Assembly (NCBI RefSeq): GCF_029392895.1
Contig: NZ_CP114200.1
Span: 3,565,001-3,629,000 of the forward strand
Source of the DNA: Streptomyces sp. 71268
GTDB lineage: Bacteria > Actinomycetota > Actinomycetes > Streptomycetales > Streptomycetaceae
Direction of reading: 5' to 3'
Length of the DNA stretch: 64,000 bases
Each line of letters starts with the position of its first letter. Within the stretch, counting starts at the first letter, position 1. A program made the translations under genes and the position numbers. Below the pieces are notes generated by a model, which made no database searches, was not told the origin of the DNA, and saw nothing but the letters and a program-made list of their open reading frames with translations. Shown here one piece after another: positions 1 to 8,638 of the stretch.

Positions 1-297
1 GGTGACCAGCTCGCGCCCGGCCGTGCGCGGGTTACGCGCGTCGATCTCGCGGTCGATGATGCGGTTGGCGGCCATGGCGAAGGTCCGCAGCCCCACCATC
101 GCCAGCGTCACCAGGAACAGCGTGCCCCAGTGGATGTTCTCGTCCTCGCCGTACATCGCGGTCAGCGCCGCGATGTACGCGAAGGGCAGCGCGAAGACCG
201 AGTGCTCGATCATCACCAGCCGCAGGAACGCCTTGACCTTGCCGGGTGGGGCGGGCTCGGGCCCGATGACTTCCGACGTTGCCGATTCAGCACTCAT
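1..297 (-). CDS. mqnP: Menaquinone prenyltransferase MqnP (UbiA superfamily), 3' part outside window
   Basis: Integral membrane aromatic prenyltransferase that attaches the polyprenyl tail in the late futalosine route of menaquinone synthesis. Only the first 99 codons are visible; the gene runs off the left edge. After a charged N-terminus there are hydrophobic segments near residues 28-48 and 58-75, followed by N78-x3-D82-x3-D86, the first prenyl-diphosphate/Mg binding motif of UbiA enzymes. The ATG at 295-297 is 10 bp downstream of the mqnL stop, so both are probably one transcript. The mqnL-mqnP pairing is typical of Streptomyces and separates this protein from other UbiA members, but the C-terminal half cannot be checked here. 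Confidence 0.88.
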   Translation of the reverse strand, partial: MSAESATSEVIGPEPAPPGKVKAFLRLVMIEHSVFALPFAYIAALTAMYGEDENIHWGTLFLVTLAMVGLRTFAMAANRIIDREIDARNPRTAGRELVT

Positions 298-307
298 GGG
301 GGCGGCC

Positions 308-1759
308 TCAGAGGCCGTACTCCTTCCAGCGGCGGGTGACCTTGTCGGCCGTGCCGGGGTCCGACTCGACCATCTCCGGCCAGCCACCGTCACGCGTGTA
401 CCCCTCTTCGGGCAGCTTGCGCGTCGCGTCGATGCCCGCCTTGCCGCCCCAGAACTTCTGGTACGAGGCGTGGTCGAGGTGGTCGACCGGGCCCTCGACG
501 ACGGTCAGGTCGCGGGCGTAGTCGGTGTTGCCGAGGGCGCGCCAGGCGACCTCGTGCAGGTCGTGCACGTCGCAGTCCGCGTCGACGATGACGATGAGCT
601 TGGTGAGCGACATCATGTGCGCGCCCCAGATGGCGTGCATCACCTTCTGCGCGTGCTTGGGGTAGCGCTTGTCGATGGAAACGATCGCGCAGTTGTGGAA
701 GCCGCCCGACTCCGGCAGGTGGTAGTCCACGATGTCCGGGACCACGATCTTGAGCAGCGGCAGGAAGAACCGCTCGGTGGCGCGGCCCAGCGGCCCGTCC
801 TCCGTCGGCGGCCGGCCCACCACGATGGACTGGAGCAGCGGGCGCCGGCGCATCGTGATGGTGTCGATGGTCAGCGCCGGGAAGTCCTCCTGCGGCGTGT
901 AGAAGCCGGTGTGGTCGCCGAACGGCCCCTCCGGCAGCGTCTTGCCGGGCTCCAGCCAGCCTTCGAGGACCACCTCGGAGTGCGCCGGCACCTGGAGCGG
1001 CACCGTCTTGCAGTCCACCATCTCGATCCGCTTGCCGCGCAGGAACCCGGCGAACAGGTACTCGTCGATGTCGCCCGGCAGCGGCGCCGTGGAGGCGTAC
1101 GTCACGGCCGGCGGCGTGCCGAAGGCGATCGCCACCGGCAGCCGCTCACCGCGACGGGCGGCGACCTGGTAGTGGTTGGTGCTGTCCTTGTGGATCTGCC
1201 AGTGCATCCCGATGGTGCGCTTGTCGTGCCGCTGGAGCCGGTACAGGCCCAGGTTGCGCACGCCGGTCTCGGGGTGCTTGGTGTGGGTCAGGCCCAGGTT
1301 GAAGAACGAGCCGCCGTCGCCGGGCCAGGTGAACAGCGCCGGCAGCCGGTCCAGGTCCACCTGGTCCCCGGTCAGCACGACCTCGTGCACCGGCGCGTCC
1401 TTGACCTTCTTCGGCGGCACGTGCGTCATCCCGGCCAGCTTGCCGAACGCCTCGCGCACGCCGGTGAAGCCCGTCGGCAGCTCCGGCTTGAGCAGCCCGC
1501 CGATCTTCTCGCTGATCTCCTGGTACGACGTCAGGCCGAGCGCTTTCAGCATCCTGCGGTCGGTGCCGAAGACGTTCATGGCCAGCGGCATCGCCGAGCC
1601 CTTGACGTTCTCGAACAGCAGCGCGGGGCCGCCGGCCTTCTGCACCCGGTCGACGATCTCCCCGACTTCGAGATACGGGTCGACTTCGGCCTTAATGCGC
1701 TTCAGGTCACCGTCGCGCTCCAGCGCCCGCAGCAGCGAGCGAAGATCGTCATAAGCCAT
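308..1759 (-). CDS. mqnL: Menaquinone biosynthesis decarboxylase, UbiD family
   Basis: Prenylated-FMN-dependent decarboxylase of the UbiD superfamily, 483 residues, which is the usual length. It is expected to remove the carboxyl group from the prenylated naphthoate intermediate in futalosine-route menaquinone synthesis. Supporting motifs are EGPFGDHTGFY in the middle of the protein, GMHWQIHKDSTNHY in the cofactor-binding region, and VVPDIVDYHLPESGG in the C-terminal domain. The start MAYDDLRSLL is the only sensible one and gives a full N-terminal domain. The gene lies 10 bp upstream of mqnP. The flavin prenyltransferase partner (UbiX-type) is not in the window and may lie beyond the left edge. 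The symbol follows Streptomyces usage and is an assignment by family and neighbour. Confidence 0.9.
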   Translation of the reverse strand: MAYDDLRSLLRALERDGDLKRIKAEVDPYLEVGEIVDRVQKAGGPALLFENVKGSAMPLAMNVFGTDRRMLKALGLTSYQEISEKIGGLLKPELPTGFTGVREAFGKLAGMTHVPPKKVKDAPVHEVVLTGDQVDLDRLPALFTWPGDGGSFFNLGLTHTKHPETGVRNLGLYRLQRHDKRTIGMHWQIHKDSTNHYQVAARRGERLPVAIAFGTPPAVTYASTAPLPGDIDEYLFAGFLRGKRIEMVDCKTVPLQVPAHSEVVLEGWLEPGKTLPEGPFGDHTGFYTPQEDFPALTIDTITMRRRPLLQSIVVGRPPTEDGPLGRATERFFLPLLKIVVPDIVDYHLPESGGFHNCAIVSIDKRYPKHAQKVMHAIWGAHMMSLTKLIVIVDADCDVHDLHEVAWRALGNTDYARDLTVVEGPVDHLDHASYQKFWGGKAGIDATRKLPEEGYTRDGGWPEMVESDPGTADKVTRRWKEYGL

Positions 1760-1859
1760 GCGGTCCAGTATCCGACACGGACTACCCTGGACACGTCACT
1801 GGGGCATCGCTCCCAGCACACCGCAACCCGCCGCGACATCTTCGAGGGAGCCTCCCAGC

Positions 1860-2417
1860 ATGCTCAGGTATCTGCCGTTCCTGCTGATCCTGGCGCTGTG
1901 GATCTACGCCTTCATCGACTGCCTGAACACCCCCGAGAACGAGGTCCGCAAGCTGCCGAAGGTGGCGTGGGTCATCATCGTGCTGCTCTTCGGCGAGGTG
2001 TTGATCGGTCCCATCGCCTGGTTGACGGTGGGTCGCCCGCGCAAGACGGTCGGCGGCGCGGGCCGTGGCGGAGCCGGCGGCGGCATCGCCGGGGCGTTCG
2101 GCGGCCGGCGTGGTGGCGGCGGCTGGGTCGCCCCGGACGACAACCCCGAGTTCCTCAAGTCGCTGCGCAAGGACCCGCCGCCGAACGACACGACGGGCCC
2201 CGGTTCCACCTCGTCCCCCGACGCCGGCACGGACTCCGGCCCGGGCTCGGCCTCCGGGACCGAGTCGGGTTCGGGCTCCGGGCCCGCGTCCGGTACGGGG
2301 CCCGGCTCCGGCGCGGACTCCGGGCCGGCATCCGGCACCAACCCCGGCGCCGCCGACCGCGAGCCCGAGGCCGACCGCCGCGACGACGAGGGCCCGCAGG
2401 GGCCGCAGCGCGGCTGA
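1860..2417 (+). CDS. Phospholipase D-nuclease N-terminal domain membrane protein (PLDc_N)
   Basis: Small membrane protein of 185 residues. Two transmembrane segments (about 2-18 and 32-54) flank a short loop with DCLNTPENEVRKLPK, the pattern of the PLDc_N domain found alone in many actinobacterial proteins. The rest is a low-complexity tail rich in Gly, Ser, Pro, Asp and Glu (about residues 85-185), likely unstructured and cytoplasmic. An open frame exists further upstream, but the ATG at 1860 is preceded by a GAGGGAG ribosome site and begins exactly at the first helix. Function is unknown; no catalytic PLD HKD motif is present. It converges with the gene ending at 2437. Confidence 0.8.
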   Translation: MLRYLPFLLILALWIYAFIDCLNTPENEVRKLPKVAWVIIVLLFGEVLIGPIAWLTVGRPRKTVGGAGRGGAGGGIAGAFGGRRGGGGWVAPDDNPEFLKSLRKDPPPNDTTGPGSTSSPDAGTDSGPGSASGTESGSGSGPASGTGPGSGADSGPASGTNPGAADREPEADRRDDEGPQGPQRG

Positions 2418-2436
2418 GCCGCACCGGCGCACCGCC

Positions 2437-3630
2437 TCACGGGCCCGCCGGAGCGCGGTCCGCGCGCGGCTGGTCCCCGGGGCGCGCCACGACGCCCCTG
2501 GCCACCACCGCCGTGGTGCTCGTCACCGCGCCGGCTTTGGGCTTGTCGCAGTTCTCGCGGGCCGCGCCGGGCGCCTTCTCCGGGTCCACCAGGACGACCC
2601 GTACGCCGAGCAGCCGCAGGCTGTCCCGGTCGAAGAGCCACTCGTCGCGCTCGCCCGTCACGTCGTCGACCCGGGCCACCGCGACGCCGCGCCGGCCGAC
2701 GGCGTCCACCGCGTCCCGGATCACGACCACGTCGGGGATACGGGCCGCCGCCCGGTACAGCGCCGCCTCCGTCGCGGGCGGCAGCACCGTCTCGGCCAAC
2801 ATCCCGCCGACCGCGCGGAACACCTCCTGGTCGTCGGAGCGACCGGCCGGCTCGGCCGCGTACAGGGCGCGCAGCAGCGCGGCCGGGTCGCGTGGCAGCC
2901 GTTGGAGGTGGCGGAAGGCCGTCGAGGTGGGGCCCGGGGCCTCCGGGTCGAGCCTGATCCGCTCGCCGGGGTACTGCTCGCTGCGCAGCAGTCCGGCCCG
3001 GGAGCCGTCCACCGAGCGCCAGATCTGACGCTGCCTCAGTGGCTCGACGAAGGTGCACACCGACTCGTCGCTGGAGTCCGCCGCCACCGCGCTTCTGGAG
3101 CGCACGTAGGTGAACTCGCCGTCGCGCGGGCGGAAGCCACGGTCGCGCTCGGCGGCCCTGGCGGCGCGGGCGAGCAACTCCGGCGCCCCGTCCCTCTCGT
3201 CGCCCCCGCCGTGCGCGCCCGGCGCGTACGTGCTGCTCGCCGGCGGCCCCGCGATGTGCCGTGGGCGACCGAGCTGGTGCCCGTCCTTGCCGTCGAGCGA
3301 GGGGGCGATGGTGGAGATGACCTGGGCGACCATCGCGACGGCTACCACGGGCCCGGCCACGGCGGGCCCGAACAGCCAGGCCAGCCGCGCGCGCAGCGGG
3401 CTCCGCGCCACCGCCTCGGGAGCGGTCGGCCCGGTCGGCTCGATCGGAGCGGGACCGGAATCGGCCGGGGCGGGACCGGAGTCGACCGAAGTGGAGTCGG
3501 AGTCGGTCGGAGCGGGACCGGAGTCGGTTGGTTCGCCCGGCGCGGGCTCCGGCTCGCACGGCGTCGGTTCCGGCTCCGGGTCGGTCAGCGTGTCGGCCCC
3601 GGCTCCTCTCGTACGCCACCTCGCGCGCAT
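2437..3630 (-). CDS. CU044_5270-type membrane protein, second copy
   Basis: 397-residue single-pass membrane protein. The N-terminal ~75 residues are a Pro/Glu/Ser/Asp-rich low-complexity stretch with repeated 'GPAP-D-S' units. One transmembrane helix follows near 85-115, then an extracytoplasmic domain with the family pattern FTYVRS (about 170), DPAALLRALYA and AARIPDVVVIRDAVDAVGR, ending in repeated beta-like segments. It is paralogous to the gene at 3904-4935, matching through the RLPRDPxALxxxLxA and ARIPxxVVxxxAVDAxGRxGVAV stretches. The start is fixed by GAGGAGG 6-7 bp before the ATG. It lies 273 bp downstream of the first copy, so may be expressed separately. These proteins usually sit beside ECF sigma factors and may act as anti-sigma or sensor partners; that is inference. 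Confidence 0.75.
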   Translation of the reverse strand: MRARWRTRGAGADTLTDPEPEPTPCEPEPAPGEPTDSGPAPTDSDSTSVDSGPAPADSGPAPIEPTGPTAPEAVARSPLRARLAWLFGPAVAGPVVAVAMVAQVISTIAPSLDGKDGHQLGRPRHIAGPPASSTYAPGAHGGGDERDGAPELLARAARAAERDRGFRPRDGEFTYVRSRSAVAADSSDESVCTFVEPLRQRQIWRSVDGSRAGLLRSEQYPGERIRLDPEAPGPTSTAFRHLQRLPRDPAALLRALYAAEPAGRSDDQEVFRAVGGMLAETVLPPATEAALYRAAARIPDVVVIRDAVDAVGRRGVAVARVDDVTGERDEWLFDRDSLRLLGVRVVLVDPEKAPGAARENCDKPKAGAVTSTTAVVARGVVARPGDQPRADRAPAGP

Positions 3631-3903
3631 CGGTCCCCCTCCTCAGCGGGCCGGGCCCCGGCGCGGCCTTCCCTCCTGCGCGCGTGGCCGGGCCCGAATG
3701 CCGTCACCTGTCGCCCCGGCACCGCCCGTACGGGTCGGCGGCGGGGACGGGTGGCCCCGGCGCCCGCACTGGCCGAGGCACCGCCCCATGGGCCGGCGCG
3801 CCGCGGTACCCCGCGCGCCCCCTAGAAGGGGACGCGCCAGGGGCGGCCGTGGTTGTGCGGGTGAGCCGAGGAGCGTGTGGCGGCGCGTGGTCCCGGCGGC
3901 CGA

Positions 3904-4935
3904 CTAGCGGTGTTCGGCGGGGTGTTCCCCCGCCTTGTCCACGATGGCGCGGCGAAGCACGGCGGCGGTGTAGGTGACCGTGCCCGCCTTGGCCAGCGCG
4001 GTGTCCGCGAGCAGCACGACCCGCGTGCCCAGGAGTTGGCCGGTCACCCGGTCGAAGATCCACTCCAGTCGGACGTCCTCCCCCTCGCCCGCCCGCCCCA
4101 CGGCCACGCCGTGCCGGCCCGCGGCGTCCACCGCGTTCTCCACGACGACCAGGCCGGGGATGCGCGCCGCGGCCCGGAACAGCGCGGCGGCGACGTCGGG
4201 CGGCATGAGCGTGCCGTTGATCAGTTGGGTGGCGAAGTGGAACGTGGCCTGGCCCTGGTCCCGGTCCGTGAACCCGTTCGCGCGCGCGTCCGCGCACAGC
4301 CGGGCGTACAGGGCGTTCGGGTCGGTCGGCAGGCTCTGGAGGTGTCGGTAGTTGGTGATCGTCCCGTAGGTGGGCTCGCGGGCTTCCGGGCCCGGGCCCA
4401 CGGTGTGCGTCCCGAGGGCCTCGTCGTGCACCCGGCCCTCGCGCTCGCCGTCCACCGAGGACCACGACGTCCTGCGGCGCGGCTCGGGGACCTTGGGCTG
4501 GTCCCGCGACAGGTCCTCGGGCGTGACCTTGCTGTCCACGTACACGTACTGGTCGTCCCTAACGCGCCCGTCCCCCGGCACCCGCTCCTGCTCGGCGAAG
4601 TCCGCGGCGTGTTCCAGGACCCGCGGCGCGCCGCCCCGCTCGTCGGCGCCCACGTCGGGAACGAACGCGTAGCTGGCCGCGCGCTCCCGGCCCGACGTCG
4701 TCTCGTCCACGCCGCCGGCCGTCAGGGTCAGCGACGCCAGCACGACGACGGCGAGGGTGCCGGCAACGGCCAGGCTGGCGAAGGCCGGGCGCAGCCATGG
4801 GCGGGCGGGGCGCGGGACGTCCGCCCGTGGCTGGTCGGCCGCGGCCTGGTGGAGCTCGCTGAGCAGGTGCTCGCGCAGCAGGTGGTGGCGGCCCGGAGGG
4901 AGGTCTCGTTCGGGAGCGGACGGTAGGTCGGTCAT
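3904..4935 (-). CDS. CU044_5270-type membrane protein paired with the ECF sigma factor
   Basis: 343-residue protein whose ATG overlaps the stop of the upstream sigma gene by four bases (4932-4935), so the two are translationally coupled. The ~45-residue cytoplasmic N-terminus contains HHLLREHLLSEL, which looks like a short sigma-binding helix. One transmembrane helix spans about 50-72, followed by an extracytoplasmic domain with SLPTDPNALYARLCA and AARIPGLVVVENAVDAAGR. This architecture (short cytoplasmic helix, single helix, outer sensor-like domain) and the coupling suggest an anti-sigma or regulatory partner; no zinc-binding HxxxCxxC motif is present, so it is not a ZAS anti-sigma factor. 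The biochemical role is not established. Confidence 0.8.
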   Translation of the reverse strand: MTDLPSAPERDLPPGRHHLLREHLLSELHQAAADQPRADVPRPARPWLRPAFASLAVAGTLAVVVLASLTLTAGGVDETTSGRERAASYAFVPDVGADERGGAPRVLEHAADFAEQERVPGDGRVRDDQYVYVDSKVTPEDLSRDQPKVPEPRRRTSWSSVDGEREGRVHDEALGTHTVGPGPEAREPTYGTITNYRHLQSLPTDPNALYARLCADARANGFTDRDQGQATFHFATQLINGTLMPPDVAAALFRAAARIPGLVVVENAVDAAGRHGVAVGRAGEGEDVRLEWIFDRVTGQLLGTRVVLLADTALAKAGTVTYTAAVLRRAIVDKAGEHPAEHR

Positions 4936-5615
4936 CGGTTTCCCTCCTGGAGGGGCCGGGACAGATGGGGTCGGACTCGGGTGGCGTGGCCGTCGTGCTC
5001 CGTTCCGCGGGTGGCGCCGCCAGCCCCCGCCAGGCGCGCGGACCCCCGTGCCGCGCGCCTGGCGGTGTGCCCCGACCGCCCGGCGTCAACCGCGGCGGCC
5101 AGCTTGGTGCGGGCCCGGGAGAGCCGGGACCGTACGGTGCCCACCGGCACGCCGAGGGCGTGGGCGGCCGACACGTAGTCGAGCCCCGACCACACGCATA
5201 ACGCGAGCACCTCGCGCTCGGGTCTGCGCAGGGCGCGCAGCGCGAGCTGGACGTCTTCCAGGAGTTCCGCGTCGTCGACGCGGCTGGCGACCTCGTCGGC
5301 GAAGTCGCGCTCGGCGGCCGGCACCGGCACCCGGGACAGGGCCGCCGCGTGCCGGCGCGCGGCCCGGCGCGTGTTGCGCACGGTGTTGGTCGCGATGCCC
5401 AGCAGCCACGGGCGCAGGCTGCCGCCGTCGGCGTCCACCCGGGCGCGCAGCCGCCACGCTTCGAGGAAGGTCAGCGAGACGGCGTCCTCGGCCGCCGACC
5501 AGTCGCCGGTCAGCCGGTAGGCGTGGTTGTAGACGGAGCGGGCGTGGGCGTCGAAGAGTTCTGCGAAGGCGGCGGGGTCCCCCTGGCGTATGAGCGTGCG
5601 CGGTGTTTTCTCCAC
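4932..5615 (-). CDS. ECF-family RNA polymerase sigma factor
   Basis: 227-residue group 4 sigma factor. Region 2 is clear at about residues 15-80 (FAELFDAHARSVYNHAYRL, then AAEDAVSLTFLEAWR), and region 4 at about 125-180 (LRALRRPEREVLALC, then VGTVRSRLSRAR as the recognition helix). A 45-residue extension rich in Ala, Arg and Gly follows region 4. It directs RNA polymerase to a small regulon, typically including its own operon. The downstream membrane protein overlaps it by four bases. A strong dyad lies 23 bp upstream of the ATG (5638-5679) and is the obvious place to look for control of this gene. Confidence 0.92.
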   Translation of the reverse strand: MEKTPRTLIRQGDPAAFAELFDAHARSVYNHAYRLTGDWSAAEDAVSLTFLEAWRLRARVDADGGSLRPWLLGIATNTVRNTRRAARRHAAALSRVPVPAAERDFADEVASRVDDAELLEDVQLALRALRRPEREVLALCVWSGLDYVSAAHALGVPVGTVRSRLSRARTKLAAAVDAGRSGHTARRAARGSARLAGAGGATRGTEHDGHATRVRPHLSRPLQEGNR

Positions 5616-5637
5616 GCCCTGGGACTGTCCACGCGAC

Positions 5638-5679
5638 AGCGGCCGGTTCCCGTGACCTGGGTCACAGAAACCGGCCGCT
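5638..5679. promoter_or_regulatory. Large dyad with inner Crp-like palindrome between ccsB and the sigma gene
   Basis: Arms AGCGGCCGGTT (5638-5648) and AACCGGCCGCT (5669-5679) are perfect complements. Inside them sits the palindrome GTGACCTGGGTCAC (5652-5665), which matches the Streptomyces Crp consensus GTG-N6-GNCAC as I recall it. The element is 26 bp past the ccsB stop and 23 bp before the sigma-factor ATG, both on the minus strand. It could be an intrinsic terminator for the cytochrome operon, a Crp operator for the sigma gene, or both. No T-tract follows on the minus strand. Confidence 0.5.
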
Positions 5680-5705
5680 GCCGGGTGCGCGTCGGAACGC
5701 GGAGG

Positions 5706-6800
5706 TCAGACGCCCGCGTACGAGTGCTTGCCGGTGACGAACATGTTGACGCCGTAGTAGTTGAAGAGGAAGCAGGCGAAGGCGATGAGCGCCAGGTACG
5801 CCGCCTTGCGGCCCTTCCAGCCGGCCGTGGCCCGGGCGTGCAGGTAGCAGGCGTAGGCGACCCAGGTGATGAACGTCCAGACCTCCTTGGGGTCCCAGCC
5901 CCAGTACCGGCCCCACGCCTTCTCGGCCCAGATCGCGCCCGCGATCAGGGTGAAGGTCCACAGCGGGAAGACGGTCGCGTTGATCCGGTACGCGAACTTG
6001 TCCAGCGACGCGGAGGAGGGCAGCCGCTCCAGGATCGAGGTGGCGAAGGCGCCCGGCTGCTTGCCGTCCGGGTTCTCCAGCTTCGTCTCGTACCGGTCGC
6101 GGAAGAGGAAGAGGAGCGTGGCGACGGCGCCGAGGTAGAGCACCGCGCCGGAGACGATGGCGCAACTGACGTGGATCCACAGCCAGTACGAGTCGAGCGC
6201 CGGCACCAACTGGTCGCTGTCCGTGTAGAGCACCGACACCGCGAGGCCCAGGTCGAGCAGGGCGGTGGTGACCAGCGGCAGGCCGATCCAGCGCACGTTC
6301 TTGCCGCTGGCCAGCAGCACCACGTACGCGACGACCGCCACCATCGACAGGGTGATGGAGAACTCGTACATGTTGCCCCACGGGGCGCGCTCGACCGAGA
6401 GCGCGCGCGTGAGGACGCCGCCGACGTGCAGCAGCGCGGCCAGCACGGTCAGCGAGACCGCGATGCGCCCGTAGAGGTCGCCCTTCTCGGTGCCGCCCGC
6501 CGCGCCCGGGCCGTCCGGCACGTCGCGGGAGCCGGGCGCCGAGCGGGTGACGACCTTGGGCCGCTCCAGGACGGCGGTGCCGCCGCCCTGCTGCTTGACC
6601 TGGACCGTGACCGTGGACGTCTTCTCGGCCCCGGCGGCCGGGGCCAGCGCGGCGGCGGTGCGGCCGACCTTGCTGCGGCTGCCGAACACCCACTCGGTGA
6701 TGTAGGCGATGAAGGCCAGGGTGTAGACCGCCATGGCCGAGTAGATCAGCACGTTGCTGATGTTGGCCAGGTTCTCGTTGGCTGCGGCAGCGAGGTTCAC
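5706..6800 (-). CDS. ccsB: Cytochrome c biogenesis protein CcsB (ResC/CcsA type)
   Basis: 364-residue polytopic membrane protein of system II cytochrome c maturation. Together with ResB it carries haem across the membrane and attaches it to apocytochrome c outside the cell. The tryptophan-rich WWD-type haem signature GRYWGWDPKEVWTFITW is present in the C-terminal third, and at least seven hydrophobic segments can be counted. A Gly/Pro/Val-rich cytoplasmic loop of about 45 residues lies between the first and second helices. The start overlaps the resB stop by four bases. It is the last gene of the tlpA-ccdA-resB-ccsB cluster, all minus strand. Confidence 0.93.
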   Translation of the reverse strand: MNLAAAANENLANISNVLIYSAMAVYTLAFIAYITEWVFGSRSKVGRTAAALAPAAGAEKTSTVTVQVKQQGGGTAVLERPKVVTRSAPGSRDVPDGPGAAGGTEKGDLYGRIAVSLTVLAALLHVGGVLTRALSVERAPWGNMYEFSITLSMVAVVAYVVLLASGKNVRWIGLPLVTTALLDLGLAVSVLYTDSDQLVPALDSYWLWIHVSCAIVSGAVLYLGAVATLLFLFRDRYETKLENPDGKQPGAFATSILERLPSSASLDKFAYRINATVFPLWTFTLIAGAIWAEKAWGRYWGWDPKEVWTFITWVAYACYLHARATAGWKGRKAAYLALIAFACFLFNYYGVNMFVTGKHSYAGV

Positions 6801-8635
6801 GCGCGCGCTCCTTCGGCAGGATCTGGTGACTCAGATTCCGGTTCAGCTTCGGCGGGGGCGTCCGCCTGGAGGGCCACCGCGAGGTTGGCCAGCTCCTCGG
6901 GGAGCTTGGCGGACTCGCTGCGGCCGAGCCCGGCCATCTCGACGACCGTGCGGCCGTCCTTGCCGGGCACGGCCCGTACCCACACCCGGCGGCGCTGGAT
7001 GAACAGCGAACCGGCGAGGCCGACCAGCGCGGCGACCGAGCCGAACAGCGCGAGCTCGTTGCCCGGCTGGTGGGAGATCTGGAAGCTGGCCCAGGTCTTG
7101 ATGCCTTCGAACTTGAGCGTTCCGGCACCGTTCGGCAGCGTCATCGTCTCGCCCGGCAGCAGCTTCTGCGCGAACGCCTTGCCGTCCGGGTTCTTGAACT
7201 GCTTCATGTTGTCGGTGTTGAGCTGGTACACGTTCTGCGGCAGCCCGCCGTCGATGCCCAGCCTGCCGTGGTACGCGGTCAGGAACATCACCGGGTAGTC
7301 CAGCGCGGGGAACTGCGAGAACATCGTCTTCGCGTCCGCGCCGCCCCAGGTCGGCACGAAGAAGCCCTGGAAGCCGAGCTGCTCCTTCTTGCCGTTCTTG
7401 TCCCGGTAGTCGGGGACCTTGACCACGCCGGAGGAGGTCAGGTTGGCGTCCTGCTGGAGGAAGGGCACCGCGCCCTTGAACGCGATGTCGCCCTTGCCGT
7501 CCTTGACCGTGATGACCGGCGCGTACCCGGTGGAGAGCAGGAAGACCTTGTTGCCCGCGATCTCCAGCGGCTCGTTGACCTCGATCGAGGTCCGCTTCTC
7601 CGTGCCGTCCGCGCCCTCCCAGTACTTCACGTGGGCGCGGAACTCGCGGGCGGTGCCGCGCTGCGAGCCCTCGCGCTCGTAGCGGGCGTCGAAGCTCTCC
7701 AGCGAGAAGCCGAAGGGCGCCAGGTTGTCCTTGTCGAAGAAGGCGCCGGACTTGAAGTCGTCGTACTGGGTGAGGCTGTTGGTGAAGCCGTCCTGGTCGC
7801 CCTCGGTGATCAGCTTGCCGCCCTCGGACTTCCAGAGCTGGCCGACCGCGAAGGCCACCAGGACCACGATCAGCGCCAGGTGGAAGAGGAGGTTGCCGAC
7901 CTCGCGCAGGTAGCCCTTCTCGGCGGCGACCGCGTCCCCGGCCACGTGCGCCCGGAACCGGCGCCCGCGCAGCACCGTACGCGCCGCCGCGAGCACCTGC
8001 TCGGGCTCCGCCTCGGTGCGCCAGGTGGTGTACGCGGGAAGCCGGGTCAGCCGGCGCGGGGCGCCCGGCGGGCGACCGCGGAGCTGGCCCACGAACTGCC
8101 AGGTGCGGGGCACGATGCAGCCGATGAGCGAGACGAACAGCAGGATGTAGATCGCCGAGAACCACACCGAGCTGTAAACGTGGAACATCCCCAGCTTCTC
8201 GTAGAGCGGGGTCAGCGTCTCGTGCTTGGCCTTGAACTGCTCGACCTTGAGCGGGTCCACGCCGGTCTGCGGGATCAGCGAGCCGGGGATGGCGCCCAGC
8301 GAGAGCAGCAGGAGCAGCACCAGGGCCACCCGCATCGAGGTGAGCTGCCGCCAGCACCAGCGCAGCCAGCCGAAGACCTCCCGGCCCGTCCAGGCCAGCG
8401 CCCCGAGTACGCCGGGGGCGCGCACCCCGCCGAAGGAGCCCGGCACGGCCTGGCCCTCGGTCGGCGCGGTGGACAGTTGCGTGCCGGCCGCGCCCAGCTC
8501 GTCGGCGCCCGCGGACCCGTCGGCGGCGGCCGGGGAAGCCCCGTCGGCCGAGGAGCCGCCCTCGCGGGCGGGCGTGTCGGCCGCTGCGTCGCCGGTGCCG
8601 GTATCGGCGTCGGTGTCCGTGTCGGTGGTGGCCAT
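6797..8635 (-). CDS. resB: Cytochrome c biogenesis protein ResB (Ccs1)
   Basis: 612-residue membrane protein and partner of CcsB in haem delivery. The N-terminal ~75 residues are an acidic, Thr/Asp/Ala/Gly-rich cytoplasmic tail beginning with repeated TD pairs. Transmembrane segments follow near 105-125 and 155-175, with a third around 245-265 (NLLFHLALIVVLVAFAVGQL). A large extracytoplasmic domain runs to about residue 510, and a last helix (ELALFGSVAALVGLAGSLF) precedes a cytoplasmic C-terminus. It starts 3 bp after the ccdA stop and overlaps ccsB by four bases, so the cluster is tightly coupled. Confidence 0.92.
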   Translation of the reverse strand: MATTDTDTDADTGTGDAAADTPAREGGSSADGASPAAADGSAGADELGAAGTQLSTAPTEGQAVPGSFGGVRAPGVLGALAWTGREVFGWLRWCWRQLTSMRVALVLLLLLSLGAIPGSLIPQTGVDPLKVEQFKAKHETLTPLYEKLGMFHVYSSVWFSAIYILLFVSLIGCIVPRTWQFVGQLRGRPPGAPRRLTRLPAYTTWRTEAEPEQVLAAARTVLRGRRFRAHVAGDAVAAEKGYLREVGNLLFHLALIVVLVAFAVGQLWKSEGGKLITEGDQDGFTNSLTQYDDFKSGAFFDKDNLAPFGFSLESFDARYEREGSQRGTAREFRAHVKYWEGADGTEKRTSIEVNEPLEIAGNKVFLLSTGYAPVITVKDGKGDIAFKGAVPFLQQDANLTSSGVVKVPDYRDKNGKKEQLGFQGFFVPTWGGADAKTMFSQFPALDYPVMFLTAYHGRLGIDGGLPQNVYQLNTDNMKQFKNPDGKAFAQKLLPGETMTLPNGAGTLKFEGIKTWASFQISHQPGNELALFGSVAALVGLAGSLFIQRRRVWVRAVPGKDGRTVVEMAGLGRSESAKLPEELANLAVALQADAPAEAEPESESPDPAEGARA

Positions 8636-8638
8636 GGA

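Noticed and set aside
2..3028. A 1008-codon open frame on the + strand across mqnP, mqnL and the PLDc_N gene
   Set aside because: It is antisense to clear family genes, has no domain-like sequence and is the expected mirror frame of GC-rich codons.
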